Positions 17,139-26,375 are shown, counted from the stretch's first letter. The stretch is 64,000 nt of DNA from Bacillus sp. AFS041924 (GCF_002577195.1 NZ_NULG01000025.1:27777-91776), one strand, 5' to 3'. Notes: a model not told the origin generated them from the letters alone. Program-made: numbers and translations.

Positions 17139-17923
17139 TGCTTAGCCTCCTTAAAAATAGGAACCATTAGCTCTTTCATATTTGCTGATAATTCATTGCT
17201 CCTCATTAATGCCTCTCCGACCAAAATTCCATTTGCCCCAGCATCTCTTACACGTTTCGCATCAGCCTGATTGAAAATTCCACTTTCACTAATAATGAAA
17301 CCTCCATTTGCTTGAATAAGTGGAGCTAATCTTTCAGTTACGTTTAGATTCACTTCAAATGTTTTTAAGCTTCGATTATTAATACCAACTAATTGTGGAC
17401 CAATTTTTAATGCTTTTTCTAAATCCTCCTCATCATGGACTTCCATCAACACTTCGAGATTCTGCTGCTTAGCATAGTGATATAGATCATTAAGTTCTGT
17501 ATAAGGTAAAGCAGCAGCTATTAGTAAAATAATATTTGCTCCATGCTCTATTGCGATATCAATTTGAACTTGATCGATGATAAAATCCTTACACAAAATC
17601 GGAATATTAACTGCTTCACGTACCATTTTCAAATCTTTAAAGGAACCTTTAAAGAAAGTCGTATCGGTTAATACAGATATTGCCGCCGCACCATTTTCTT
17701 CATATTTCTTCGCTTGTTCTACTGGATTCAGATTGATATTAATATCACCTTTTGAAGGAGAAGCTCGTTTAAACTCTGCAATAATCGATAATTGGTCTGC
17801 GGCTTTTAACTGTTCGATGAATGATAAATTTTGTGAATAACTCGAAATTTGTCTTCCAATTGCTTTTAAATGTTTGATTTCGATTTGTTTTTGAGAAATA
17901 ATTCGATCTAAAATAGTTTCCAT
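17135..17923 (-). CDS. trpC: Indole-3-glycerol-phosphate synthase TrpC
   Basis: Ring-closes CdRP to indole-3-glycerol phosphate. The 262-residue barrel contains IIAEFKRASPSKGDI, the catalytic-lysine segment PILCKDFIIDQ, VGINNRSLKTFEV and ISESGI. It begins directly after the trpD stop, and trpD's last codons provide GAGAGG as its ribosome-binding site. Some bacteria fuse this domain to TrpF; here they are separate overlapping genes. Confidence 0.97.
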   Translation of the reverse strand: METILDRIISQKQIEIKHLKAIGRQISSYSQNLSFIEQLKAADQLSIIAEFKRASPSKGDININLNPVEQAKKYEENGAAAISVLTDTTFFKGSFKDLKMVREAVNIPILCKDFIIDQVQIDIAIEHGANIILLIAAALPYTELNDLYHYAKQQNLEVLMEVHDEEDLEKALKIGPQLVGINNRSLKTFEVNLNVTERLAPLIQANGGFIISESGIFNQADAKRVRDAGANGILVGEALMRSNELSANMKELMVPIFKEAKQ

Positions 17924-18952
17924 TTATATGACCTCTCTTTTTAGTTTGCTAGTTTTTTCAACTAGTTTTATTAATTTCTCGTAAGCAGCTCCAGAATCGA
18001 TGCTCTCCTTTGCCTTTTTAATTCCATCTTCAATTTGATCAACAATACCTGAAGTATAGATTGCTAAACCTGCATTTAATAAAACAGTATCTCTAAAAGC
18101 TCCCTTTTCTCCTTGTAGAACTTGAAGAAGAATATCTGCATTTCTTTTTGCGTCGCCACCTTTGATTTCCGAATTTGGGTAATAACCTAATCCAACTTCT
18201 TCCGGACGAAGAGTCATTTTATTCAACTCATTGTTTTCAAGTAGAATAATGTGATTTTCACCAGCTAATGATGCTTCGTCTAAATGTCCTGCACCATTTA
18301 ATACAATCGCTCGTTTGCGTCCTAATTTTTTTAGCACCTCTGCAAATACTTCTAGATAATCTCTTCGGTAAATTCCTAATAATTGAGTTTCTAATTCAAC
18401 GGGATTTGTTAGAGGTCCAATTAAGTTAAAAATGGTTGGAATTTGTAGCTCACGTCTAACCTTCATTACTTTTTTCAATCGTGGATGAACATATGGTGCA
18501 AATAAAAAGGCAATTCCTATTTCATCTAAGAGTTCCTCAGAGCCTTGAGTTGGAATTGATAACTCCACACCTAATTGTTCTAATACGTCTGCGCTACCTG
18601 TTTTACTAGACATGCTGCGATTTCCATGTTTTGCAATTGGTATTCCACTTCCGGCAATAACAAATGCTGAAGTTGTACTCACATTAAAGCTCAATGAGTT
18701 ATCTCCACCTGTCCCGCAATTATCAATTACGTTTGGAAACCTCCTAGTAAAACCCAACGTGTGATTTCGAATTGCATTTACTAGTCCAGCTATTTCATTT
18801 ACTGTTTCACCTTTTGTTTTCAATGCAACTAGAAATGCTGCGATTTCACTATCTGTTATTTGATCATCCTGTAGAATACGCCCGACAACTATATGCATTT
18901 CTTCTGCAGTAAAGGACTCGCGATTAGCTAAACGTTGTAAATACTCTTTCAT
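17924..18952 (-). CDS. trpD: Anthranilate phosphoribosyltransferase TrpD
   Basis: Transfers phosphoribose from PRPP to anthranilate. The 342 residues show the PRPP-binding DNCGTGGDNSLSFNVSTTSA, KHGNRSMSSKTGSADVLEQ and FAPYVHPRLKKVMKVR motifs of the family. It overlaps the end of trpG by 29 bases, with GGAGG inside trpG's coding region upstream of ATG 18952. Confidence 0.97.
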   Translation of the reverse strand: MKEYLQRLANRESFTAEEMHIVVGRILQDDQITDSEIAAFLVALKTKGETVNEIAGLVNAIRNHTLGFTRRFPNVIDNCGTGGDNSLSFNVSTTSAFVIAGSGIPIAKHGNRSMSSKTGSADVLEQLGVELSIPTQGSEELLDEIGIAFLFAPYVHPRLKKVMKVRRELQIPTIFNLIGPLTNPVELETQLLGIYRRDYLEVFAEVLKKLGRKRAIVLNGAGHLDEASLAGENHIILLENNELNKMTLRPEEVGLGYYPNSEIKGGDAKRNADILLQVLQGEKGAFRDTVLLNAGLAIYTSGIVDQIEDGIKKAKESIDSGAAYEKLIKLVEKTSKLKREVI

Positions 18953-19535
18953 TTTTCAAATCCTCCTTAATTTCATTTAAAAAGTTTATTAACAGCTGCT
19001 TTCCGTACTCAGTTCCAATTGATTCTGGATGAAATTGCATCCCGTAAACTGGAAATTTCCGATGTTTAATGGCCATAATTTCTTGATCGTCCATGGCAAA
19101 TGCTAATGTTTCAAATAACGGAGGAATCGTTTCTTTTTCTATTACTAATGAGTGATATCTCATCACTTTTAATGGCTGTAACATATAAGCAAATAAATTG
19201 CTACCATCATGTCTAATTTTTGATGTTTTTCCGTGCTTAATTTGCCTAGCTTTTATGATATTTGCACCGAATGCATACCCGATTGCTTGATGTCCTAAGC
19301 AAATACCTAATATTGGGACAGCCTTATAAAAAGTTCGAATGATTTCGTTTGTTTCTTGCTTCTCTTCTGGCTTACCTGGTCCTGGAGAAAGAATAATTGC
19401 TTTAGGATTCATTTCCTTTATTTCGTCAATTGAAATTTTGTCGTATCTAACGACCTTCGTTTCTTCGCCAAGCTCGCCTAAAAATTGATATAGATTGTAA
19501 GTAAATGAGTCATAGTGATCAATTAATAAAATCAT
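18924..19535 (-). CDS. trpG: Anthranilate synthase glutamine amidotransferase subunit TrpG (PabA-type)
   Basis: Class I glutamine amidotransferase of 203 residues that supplies ammonia to TrpE. It contains LSPGPGKP, the nucleophile motif GICLGHQ and the His/Glu motif GMQFHPES. It lies inside the trp operon, overlapping trpE by 17 bases and trpD by 29. In Bacillus the only such subunit is often in the folate operon and serves both pathways; its place here marks it as trp-dedicated. A second copy elsewhere in the genome cannot be excluded. Confidence 0.95.
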   Translation of the reverse strand: MILLIDHYDSFTYNLYQFLGELGEETKVVRYDKISIDEIKEMNPKAIILSPGPGKPEEKQETNEIIRTFYKAVPILGICLGHQAIGYAFGANIIKARQIKHGKTSKIRHDGSNLFAYMLQPLKVMRYHSLVIEKETIPPLFETLAFAMDDQEIMAIKHRKFPVYGMQFHPESIGTEYGKQLLINFLNEIKEDLKNERVFTTFS

Positions 19536-20931
19536 GATTTTCCTCCAAAAATGCTTTTAGTTTATTAATGGTTTCCTCATATTCCTGATCTGGTTTACTG
19601 TCATATACAATTCCCGCGCCGGCTTGAATATAGGCCATTTGATCTTTTAAAATCATCGTTCGAATCGCTAGTGCAAAATCAAGATTTCCATTTACTGATA
19701 CGTAACCAACAGCACCAGAATATACACCTCGTTTTGATGTCTCTAATTCGTTAATGATTTCCATTGCCCTAATTTTAGGTGCACCTGATACAGTTCCAGC
19801 TGGTAAGCAAGCAATTAGAGCATCAAGTGATGTATTTGGATTTTTTATTTGCCCACTAACTTCGGATACGATATGCATAACGTATTTGTATCTTTCAACG
19901 CTCATATATTTTTCTAGTTTGATTGTTCCAAACTCACAAATTTTTCCTAGATCATTTCTTCCTAAATCAACTAGCATTTTATGTTCGGCTAATTCCTTCT
20001 CATCCTGTAATAAATCTCTTTCGATGATTAAATCATGCTCCTTTGTTTTCCCTCTTCTCTTTGTACCGGCAATTGGATTTGTTATGACTTGATTGCCTTT
20101 CACTTTTATCAAGCTTTCAGGTGAAGTGCCAGCAACAGCACCATCACCAAAATCGATATAATACATATACGGGGAAGGATTTTGGATACGTAATTTTCGA
20201 TAATAATCAAATGGATTCCCTTCAAATTTTGCTCCCATTCGATGAGAGAGAACGACTTGAAAAATATCTCCTTTTTGGATAAATGCTTTTGCCTTTTCTA
20301 CCTTTGACATATAGTCGGCTTTACTAACCTCAGACTTGAAAGTAGAAAATACTGTCGGTTTCACTACATCCTCTTGATTTGAGTCGGCTAAAATCACTTC
20401 TTTAAGCTTCTGAATTTCTAATTTCAGGCCTTCTATTGTTGTTTCATCCGAAAGTTTAGTTCCAATTAAATAAATTTTCTGTTCCAAATGATCAAATACA
20501 ATAATGATTTCAAAAAACATCAGGTGGAGATCCGGCATCCCAAGAGCGTCATCTAACTCCTCACCGATGTCTTCAAATTGGCGGATCATATCATAGCCAA
20601 CATAGCCAATTCCTCCTCCAATGAAAGGAATATCCACTGCTGCCAAATGTTTCTGCTCTGGCATGATTTCTTTAAGTTTTAAAAGTGGATTTCCAACAAA
20701 CTCCTCTTTGCGACCACTTTTATGAATGATTTGGCCACCAAGATTTGTTCCAATCAATTCAAAAGCAGGTTTTGAACCAACAAAAGAATACCGCCCAGAA
20801 TCTTGATGCTTAAACGAACTTTCAAATAAAAACTTCTTACTGCCAGTCAGTTTCTTAAATATTGAAATCGGTGTAAACAGATCCCCCATTATTGTTTCAA
20901 TGATTATTTCTGCTTTGTTTTGTACTGACAA
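19519..20931 (-). CDS. trpE: Anthranilate synthase component I TrpE
   Basis: Converts chorismate and ammonia to anthranilate, the committed step. The 470-residue protein has the N-terminal feedback segment FLFESSFKHQDSGRYSF (LLES-like site binding tryptophan) and the chorismate-binding C-terminal half with TSPESLIKV, NPIAGTKRRGK and PAGTVSGAPKIRAMEII. The start is TTG 20931 with GGGGGC seven bases upstream; the open frame to 20985 would run into the leader terminator. It is the first gene of the operon, immediately after the second T-box. Confidence 0.95.
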   Translation of the reverse strand: MSVQNKAEIIIETIMGDLFTPISIFKKLTGSKKFLFESSFKHQDSGRYSFVGSKPAFELIGTNLGGQIIHKSGRKEEFVGNPLLKLKEIMPEQKHLAAVDIPFIGGGIGYVGYDMIRQFEDIGEELDDALGMPDLHLMFFEIIIVFDHLEQKIYLIGTKLSDETTIEGLKLEIQKLKEVILADSNQEDVVKPTVFSTFKSEVSKADYMSKVEKAKAFIQKGDIFQVVLSHRMGAKFEGNPFDYYRKLRIQNPSPYMYYIDFGDGAVAGTSPESLIKVKGNQVITNPIAGTKRRGKTKEHDLIIERDLLQDEKELAEHKMLVDLGRNDLGKICEFGTIKLEKYMSVERYKYVMHIVSEVSGQIKNPNTSLDALIACLPAGTVSGAPKIRAMEIINELETSKRGVYSGAVGYVSVNGNLDFALAIRTMILKDQMAYIQAGAGIVYDSKPDQEYEETINKLKAFLEENHDFIN

Positions 20932-20964
20932 TTTGTTCGCCCCCAAAAATTTAGTGATGAATAT

Positions 20965-21240
20965 AAAAAAGTCCCCTATACGCACAAAGATTGTGCATAT
21001 AGAGGACGATTAGTTTGCTACCGCGGTGCCACCTCAGCTTGGTTCAGATTGATCTGAATCCCACTTTTCAGATACGGGAATTAATTCCGATATCCTATCC
21101 TTTTAACGGTGGAAATCCGTGCATCCCTACTTTAATGTTCAAGATGCCTCTCGTAAGCCCATTCGATATAGGTTCCTGTATTAGACTCCCACCATTGTCT
21201 AACTCTCTGTAACATTCACCAATATTTACTCTTCTTACTC
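20965..21240 (-). promoter_or_regulatory. T-box leader 2 (UGG specifier) with terminator, proximal to trpE
   Basis: The minus strand shows a Stem I region with AGAGAG-like and GAATGGGC segments. The specifier UGG is at 21161-21159. The T-box sequence is AGGTGGCACCGCGGTA (about 21015-21035). A 16-bp terminator follows, GTCCTCTATATGCACA / TGTGCGTATAGGGGAC (21007-20971), with TTTTTT. Uncharged tRNA-Trp should favour the antiterminator. Confidence 0.92.
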
Positions 21241-21274
21241 AACGATTTAAGATTATTTAATTAAAAAGAAATAC

Positions 21275-21540
21275 AAAAAGGGCCCCTCGTCTTAAAAAGG
21301 ACGAGAGACCCGTGGTGCCACCTTCATTAGCTGATTAACAGCTCGCTTTGTCAGTATCCAATCGAATTTAGATTGAATACCCGTCTTTTGTAACGAGAAG
21401 ACTACTCGCCAAAGCCTACTACTTTTTTAAGGTTCGGTTTGAATGCTCGGAAGTCCATTCGCGATTACTTTCACACTGATTCGCACCAACCATCAGCTCT
21501 CTTAAGTTTCCGTAATCGTTACTACTCTTCGTCAACGCAA
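21275..21540 (-). promoter_or_regulatory. T-box leader 1 (UGG specifier) with terminator, distal
   Basis: A complete first T-box lies upstream of the second: the specifier loop GCGAATGGACTTC has UGG at 21457-21455. The T-box AAGGTGGCACCACGG follows near 21310-21324. A 12-bp terminator, GGGTCTCTCGTC / GACGAGGGGCCC (21311-21280), is followed by TTTTT. Both leaders read the Trp codon, so two terminators must be passed in series. Confidence 0.92.
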
Positions 21541-21576
21541 AGGAAATATGGATGTTCATTTAAATTAATTGTCCTT

Positions 21577-21605
21577 ATATTATTATGCGAAAAATAAAAA
21601 GTCAA
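21577..21605 (-). promoter_or_regulatory. SigA promoter of the trp operon
   Basis: TTGACT (21605-21600), a 17-base spacer and TAATAT (21582-21577) on the minus strand, placed about 40 bases before the first T-box structure begins. Confidence 0.7.
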
Positions 21606-21782
21606 CAGGTTTCTTTCTACAAGATTCGATTTTTCTGCTATCCACAAACTGACATCCTACGTTTTTCTTAATCTAAAAAAATTGAATTCGGACAATGTTT
21701 TTCAAATGAATCTTCCTTGCATATGTAACCAAATTGTGGAAAGAATAAACACAATTAGACCGTCCATCTAGGAGGTATCAAT

Positions 21783-23258
21783 TTGAGTACTAATACAACA
21801 AATAAAGAAGAAGTTTTGACAAATAATCTAAAAAATAATATTGAAATGATTCAAGAATATTTATGTCATACAGAAGATTTGGTTGTTAAGATTATACATA
21901 AAAATGCTCAGATTTTTGCTATTTTGTTTCTTGAATCGATGGTAAAAATAGAGGCACTGCAAGCTTTCATTATTGAACCCATTTTAAGAGAAAAAAAAGA
22001 TGAAACAGGTAACATCGTCAAATCGTATGAAATAAAAAACTCAACAAATATTTCCGAATTAGGAGAAAGTTTATTAGACGGATTTTGTCTTATTTTAGAA
22101 GAAGATCATTCGATCGGGATTTTAGCTGCTGCTGCTGATGATAAAGAACGAGCAATTCAAGAACCAGCAAATGAACAAAATATTAAGGGGCCTCATGATG
22201 GTTTTGTCGAAAATATCAATACAAATATACAATTATTGAGAAAACGAATACATTCACCTGAATTAAAGGTCAAGTATTTTACGATTGGTAAAATTACGAA
22301 TACAAAGGTTGCATTGGTTTACCTCGATTCAATTGCAAATCGAAAGCTTGTTGAAGTAATAGAAGAAAGAATTACTAGTATTGAGGTAGACAGCCTTCAA
22401 TCTACAGGACATTTAGAAGAATTAATCGAGGATAATACTTTTTCACCATTTCCACAAGTATTGAATACAGAAAGACCAGATCGAGCTGTATCCTATCTTT
22501 TAGACGGAAAAGTAAATTTACTAGTAGATGGAACCCCTATGGTGTCAATCGTACCAATCACTTTTTTTGCTTTTTATCAAGCTCCAGATGATTATAATCA
22601 CCGATGGTTGATTGGATCGTTTTTTCGGATTATTAGAGTATTTAGCTTTATTATTGCAATTTGTCTGCCTGCAATCTACATTGCGATTGTGTCTTTCCAT
22701 TCTGAGGTACTACCAATTGGTATTCTTTATTCAATTAGGGTCTCCTTAGAGTTTGTACCATTTCTACCCCTCGTAGAAGCGTTTATGATGCAAATAATAT
22801 TGGAGCTATTGAAGGAAGCCTCTATTAGACTTCCATCTCCTATTGCTCAAACAATTGGGATTGTAGGCGGACTAGTTATTGGAACGGCAGTTGTTGAAGC
22901 CCATTTAGTATCAAATACGATGATTGTTGTAATTGGATTTACAGCAATTGCATCATTTGTAGCCCCTGTCAGTGAAATGGGAACTAGTATGAGATTATTA
23001 GGTTTTCCAACTATGATTATGGCTTCGATCCTAGGATTTTTTGGGATTACTTTATGTTTAATGTTAATCTTTATGCACATGTGTAAATTAAAATCTTTTG
23101 GTATGCCATACTTTTCACCAATGGCACCTTTTAGAAAGGAAGATATAAAGGATACGTTTATCAGGCTTCCTATGTGGAAACAAAGTACAAGACCTACTGA
23201 TGCACTACCCCAAAAACTTGATCGGCAAAGAATGTCTAGGACGTGGAAGAAAAAATGA
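21783..23258 (+). CDS. Spore germination receptor A subunit (GerA family)
   Basis: Inner spore membrane subunit of a nutrient germinant receptor. The 491 residues begin with a hydrophilic domain of about 270, then roughly five membrane helices and a basic tail. The GerA signatures FCLILEEDHSIG, IKGPHDGFVENINTNIQLLRKRI and ERPDRAVSYLLDGKV are clear, as is LPLVEAFMMQIILELLKEAS in the membrane part. The start is TTG 21783 with AGGAGG seven bases before it. It heads a plus-strand A-B-C operon divergent from trp. Which germinant it senses cannot be told, so no specific gene name is given. Confidence 0.93.
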   Translation: MSTNTTNKEEVLTNNLKNNIEMIQEYLCHTEDLVVKIIHKNAQIFAILFLESMVKIEALQAFIIEPILREKKDETGNIVKSYEIKNSTNISELGESLLDGFCLILEEDHSIGILAAAADDKERAIQEPANEQNIKGPHDGFVENINTNIQLLRKRIHSPELKVKYFTIGKITNTKVALVYLDSIANRKLVEVIEERITSIEVDSLQSTGHLEELIEDNTFSPFPQVLNTERPDRAVSYLLDGKVNLLVDGTPMVSIVPITFFAFYQAPDDYNHRWLIGSFFRIIRVFSFIIAICLPAIYIAIVSFHSEVLPIGILYSIRVSLEFVPFLPLVEAFMMQIILELLKEASIRLPSPIAQTIGIVGGLVIGTAVVEAHLVSNTMIVVIGFTAIASFVAPVSEMGTSMRLLGFPTMIMASILGFFGITLCLMLIFMHMCKLKSFGMPYFSPMAPFRKEDIKDTFIRLPMWKQSTRPTDALPQKLDRQRMSRTWKKK

Positions 23259-24346
23259 TAACGAATATAAATTCGATTTCTAAATTACAGCTTTATTTTT
23301 TTATTATCCAGAGTCAAATAGGTATTGGACTACTCGCATTACCGAATGTAGTTCAAGGCACCGCTAAAGGTGATGGGTGGATTTCTACACTTATCGCAGG
23401 AATGGCCGTTCAAATTACATTAATCATTTATTGGCTATTACTAAAAAAATACCCAAATGCGATCTATACAGAAATCACAAAAAAAATTTTAGGAAAATAT
23501 GTAGGGAAGTTCTGTAATGTTTTTATATATCTCTATTTCATTATGATTGGGGGTCTTGCTTGTGCTCTTTTTATAAGAAGTATAACGTTATGGCTACTTC
23601 CCCTTACTCCAATGTGGGTACTTTCATTAATTATTATTTTATCAAGCATTTATTTGACAATTAGTGACTTAAGGATCATATCAAGATTTTTTGTTTTAGC
23701 ATCAGTTTTAATCATCCTATTATTTTTACTTTCATTCTTTACTTTTTATATACCAAAAGAATTTCGCTTCATTCTACCAGTCGGACATTCTGGGGTGAAA
23801 AATATACTGCTTGGAAGTCATAAATCATTACTCTCAATGTTGGGATTCGAAAGTCTTCTACTAATTTTTCCTTTCGTACTTGATTCAGAAAAAGAAATAT
23901 TAAAAACAATGAGTTTTGCCAATTTTTCTGTGACAATTTTCTATACATTTTTCACTTTTCTTTGTCTAATTAGCTTTAGTCCAACGCAACTTATGCAAAT
24001 TCGTGAACCAGTTTTATACTTATTTAAAGTACTTTCATTTGAAATGTTAGACCGTTTAGATTTAATTTTTTTATCGGTCTGGATCGTACCAATGACAACA
24101 TCAGTCATTAATTATTTATTTTTATCAGCTAAAAGTATTAGTAATGAAAAAACATATAAAAAAAATGTTTTTATAAGCGGAATCTTAATTTTTATCATTA
24201 CAATTTTACCATTTGATGAGGATCAACTCGTTCTCTTTGACAAATATGTAACTTATTTAAGCTACGTGGTTGTATTTGGTCTCCCACTCATTCTGTTTTG
24301 CTTATCCTTCCTCATTTCTAAAACTGAAAGGAGTGAACAGCTATAA
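23255..24346 (+). CDS. Spore germination receptor B subunit (GerB/ArcD-ProY-like permease)
   Basis: A 363-residue protein with about ten membrane helices, of the endospore germination permease family related to amino-acid transporters; it is thought to hold the germinant-binding site. The N-terminal LYFFIIQSQIGIGLLALPN is the family-typical first helix with its GxG break. ATG 23255 overlaps the A-subunit stop (ATGA) and has GGAAG five bases upstream; a GTG at 23243 is open but less likely. It is the second gene of the ger operon. Confidence 0.92.
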   Translation: MITNINSISKLQLYFFIIQSQIGIGLLALPNVVQGTAKGDGWISTLIAGMAVQITLIIYWLLLKKYPNAIYTEITKKILGKYVGKFCNVFIYLYFIMIGGLACALFIRSITLWLLPLTPMWVLSLIIILSSIYLTISDLRIISRFFVLASVLIILLFLLSFFTFYIPKEFRFILPVGHSGVKNILLGSHKSLLSMLGFESLLLIFPFVLDSEKEILKTMSFANFSVTIFYTFFTFLCLISFSPTQLMQIREPVLYLFKVLSFEMLDRLDLIFLSVWIVPMTTSVINYLFLSAKSISNEKTYKKNVFISGILIFIITILPFDEDQLVLFDKYVTYLSYVVVFGLPLILFCLSFLISKTERSEQL

Positions 24347-25443
24347 GAAAAGCCTTCTTAGTCACTTTATGCTTGTTTACATTTTTTTTAGCTAGCTGCT
24401 GGGATCAAAATCTATTAGTAAATAAAAAAATGGTTAATGGCATTAGCTTCGATTTAGATCAAGACGATAATATTTTAGCTACAGTTAGAGCATTAAATAT
24501 TGAAAATAAAGGTGGCGGACAGTTTGAAGTTAAGGACGAACTTGTTAAAGTAAAGCGACCAACTTTATCAGGAATGGAAATTGACATTAACAGTAAGCTT
24601 CCTGGCCAAATAGATGTAAGTAAAGCACATATTATCTTAATCGGGAGAGACCTTGCTAAAAAAGGAATTTATCCTTTTTTAGAGCTCTTTTATCGCCCTA
24701 GACAAGCCTATATTTCTACTAGAGTTGTAATAGCAGAAGATAAGGCTTCAGACATTATTACTACCGACCCTGGAACAAGCCCTATTGCATTTGTCGTATT
24801 AAAAGGACTAGAAACTGCTGAAGAAACAACAAAGATTCCGAAAGAAACTGCTTTTACAGCTTGGACGCAAATTACAGATACAGGTCGAGATATCGTTTTA
24901 CCTTTTGTAAAAAAGGATGAAACTGATAAAATCACAATCGGTGGAATAGACTTATTTAATGGGGACAAATTTTCAGGAATTAGCTTACCTAATGAAAAGG
25001 GAAGTCTTTTATTGCTACTAATGGATCGATTAACGAAGTATAGCGAAATGGTTGTACAGTTAGACGAACAGCAATCAATTTCTTTTAGAGTTAAACAAGA
25101 GAAAAGGAATTTAGATATAAAAGTAGATAAAAAGACAAAAAAAATAACATGTAAGTTAAATTTAACCCTTGATTTAACAGTTATTAGTTATTCAGGAAAG
25201 GTCGGCGAAAAACTAAACAAAGAAAAGTTAAATAAGGAAATCTCACAAAACCTTACTAAACAGTCTGACGAAATTACTAATTCTTTACTGGAAGCTAATT
25301 GTGACGCATTAGGAATCGGAGGAATTTTATCTAGTTCTTATCCAGATTTATGGAAAAAAATAAATTGGGAAAAGAGTTATAAGGATGTTAAGTTTAAAAC
25401 ATCCGTAAAGGCAAAAATTGAACGAACTGGTCCTGTGTTTTAA
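24343..25443 (+). CDS. Spore germination receptor C subunit lipoprotein (GerC family), apparent ATA start
   Basis: Lipoprotein subunit of the germinant receptor, about 366 residues, ending in the GerC-type domain (WKKINWEKSYKDVKFKT near the C-terminus). The expected signal peptide reads RKAFLVTLCLFTFFLASC, with lipobox LASC, but the codon in the start position is ATA (24343-24345). It follows AAAGGAG by nine bases and overlaps the B-subunit TAA exactly where an ATGA overlap is normal. The only standard in-frame alternative, TTG 24373, leaves just eight residues before the lipid-modified Cys and no positive charge. So either ATA initiates, weakly, or the start codon is mutated and the subunit is poorly made. 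Confidence 0.8.
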   Translation: MRKAFLVTLCLFTFFLASCWDQNLLVNKKMVNGISFDLDQDDNILATVRALNIENKGGGQFEVKDELVKVKRPTLSGMEIDINSKLPGQIDVSKAHIILIGRDLAKKGIYPFLELFYRPRQAYISTRVVIAEDKASDIITTDPGTSPIAFVVLKGLETAEETTKIPKETAFTAWTQITDTGRDIVLPFVKKDETDKITIGGIDLFNGDKFSGISLPNEKGSLLLLLMDRLTKYSEMVVQLDEQQSISFRVKQEKRNLDIKVDKKTKKITCKLNLTLDLTVISYSGKVGEKLNKEKLNKEISQNLTKQSDEITNSLLEANCDALGIGGILSSSYPDLWKKINWEKSYKDVKFKTSVKAKIERTGPVF

Positions 25444-25517
25444 GGATAATTTCTATAATATTTAGTGCAACATAAAGTAAGAATAAAAAAACGATCCGTA
25501 TTATAGGAGGAACCATA

Positions 25518-26138
25518 TTGAAACTCGGCAAAAAAAATGACACTTTCTTTGAAATGCTCTTAAATATTGCAAATAATGTAAATGAATGCTCGATTTATTT
25601 TGATGACTTTAAAATAAAAAATGCTACTGATTTAAAAACATTTTCAGCAGAAATGAAAGCTTACGAAACAAAAGGTGATACATATATTCATAAAATTATC
25701 GTTGAATTAAACAAAACGTTTATTACCCCCATCGAACGTGAAGATATTCTTGAACTTGCTAATAAGATGGATGATGTATTAGACGGTATGGAGCAGTGTT
25801 CGGCAACATTTGAAATGTACTCCATCATTCAAATAGACGATTTCATGGTGAAATTTGTTAAAAATATACGTGCTGCAGCAAATGAAATTTTAAAGGCCGT
25901 TCAATTACTCTCTAGAAAAAAATTATTGGAAATGCGTGTACATGCAATCCAGGTAAAGGATTACGAATCACAATGTGATGCATTATTACGTACTTCCATT
26001 AAAGAGTTATTTAAAAATGAGAAAGATCCAATAAAAATAATTCAGTTCAAAGAGATTTATGAAATGCTAGAAGCAGTTTCTGATAGCGCACAAGATGTAG
26101 CGAATACACTCGAACAGATTATTATGGGAAACGCTTAA
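25518..26138 (+). CDS. DUF47 / PhoU-like phosphate transport regulator (YkaA-like)
   Basis: 206-residue all-helical protein of the DUF47 family, related to PhoU, usually encoded next to a low-affinity phosphate permease (Pit). Repeated acidic helices such as EREDILELANKMDDVLDGMEQ are typical, with metal-binding E/D residues. The start is TTG 25518 with AGGAGG seven bases upstream. No pit gene follows here; the gene ends at a convergent terminator. Its regulatory role is family inference. Confidence 0.85.
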   Translation: MKLGKKNDTFFEMLLNIANNVNECSIYFDDFKIKNATDLKTFSAEMKAYETKGDTYIHKIIVELNKTFITPIEREDILELANKMDDVLDGMEQCSATFEMYSIIQIDDFMVKFVKNIRAAANEILKAVQLLSRKKLLEMRVHAIQVKDYESQCDALLRTSIKELFKNEKDPIKIIQFKEIYEMLEAVSDSAQDVANTLEQIIMGNA

Positions 26139-26150
26139 TAACTACTCACT

Positions 26151-26185
26151 AAAAAATACAGCCTAATAATTAGACTGTATTTTTT
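26151..26185. terminator. Bidirectional terminator between DUF47 gene and SDR remnant
   Basis: AAAAAATACAG and CTGTATTTTTT pair outside an inner CTAAT/ATTAG stem, with T-runs in both directions. It lies just after the DUF47 stop on the plus strand and at the stop of the SDR fragment on the minus strand. Confidence 0.85.
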
Positions 26186-26375
26186 ATTTTTGTTCTAATC
26201 GTTTTTTTTGCAAGTTTTCGAATGAACTAGCTATATCTTCTAATTTGTATTTATTTCTTGCTACTAATATTAGGTTAAAATGATCTTTTGCAAATAACTT
26301 TGTTAATTCATAGCCTATTCCACTTGTTGCTCCTGTAATTAATACAGTTTGACGCTTTTGGTTTTTGAAAGTCAT
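26184..26375 (-). pseudogene. Truncated short-chain dehydrogenase (N-terminal 63 residues only)
   Basis: The first 45 residues are a standard SDR cofactor-binding start: VLITGATSGIGYELTKLF (TGxxxGIG) and LILVARNKYKLEDIAS. A normal SDR runs about 250 residues, but this one stops after a lysine-rich tail and meets the terminator. The YxxxK catalytic motif is missing. The start looks intact (AAGGA upstream of ATG 26375), so a deletion removed the 3' part. It lies 83 bases downstream of a LysR-type gene on the same strand. It could be an expressed stub, but an enzyme is excluded. Confidence 0.75.

Noticed and set aside
21015-21212. 65-codon frame upstream of trpE
   Set aside because: Lies inside the T-box RNA on the opposite strand; the RNA structure explains the sequence.
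20965-21565. Possible mobile-element or repeat pair, because similar hairpins occur twice
   Set aside because: Both copies are T-box leaders with UGG specifiers and terminators.
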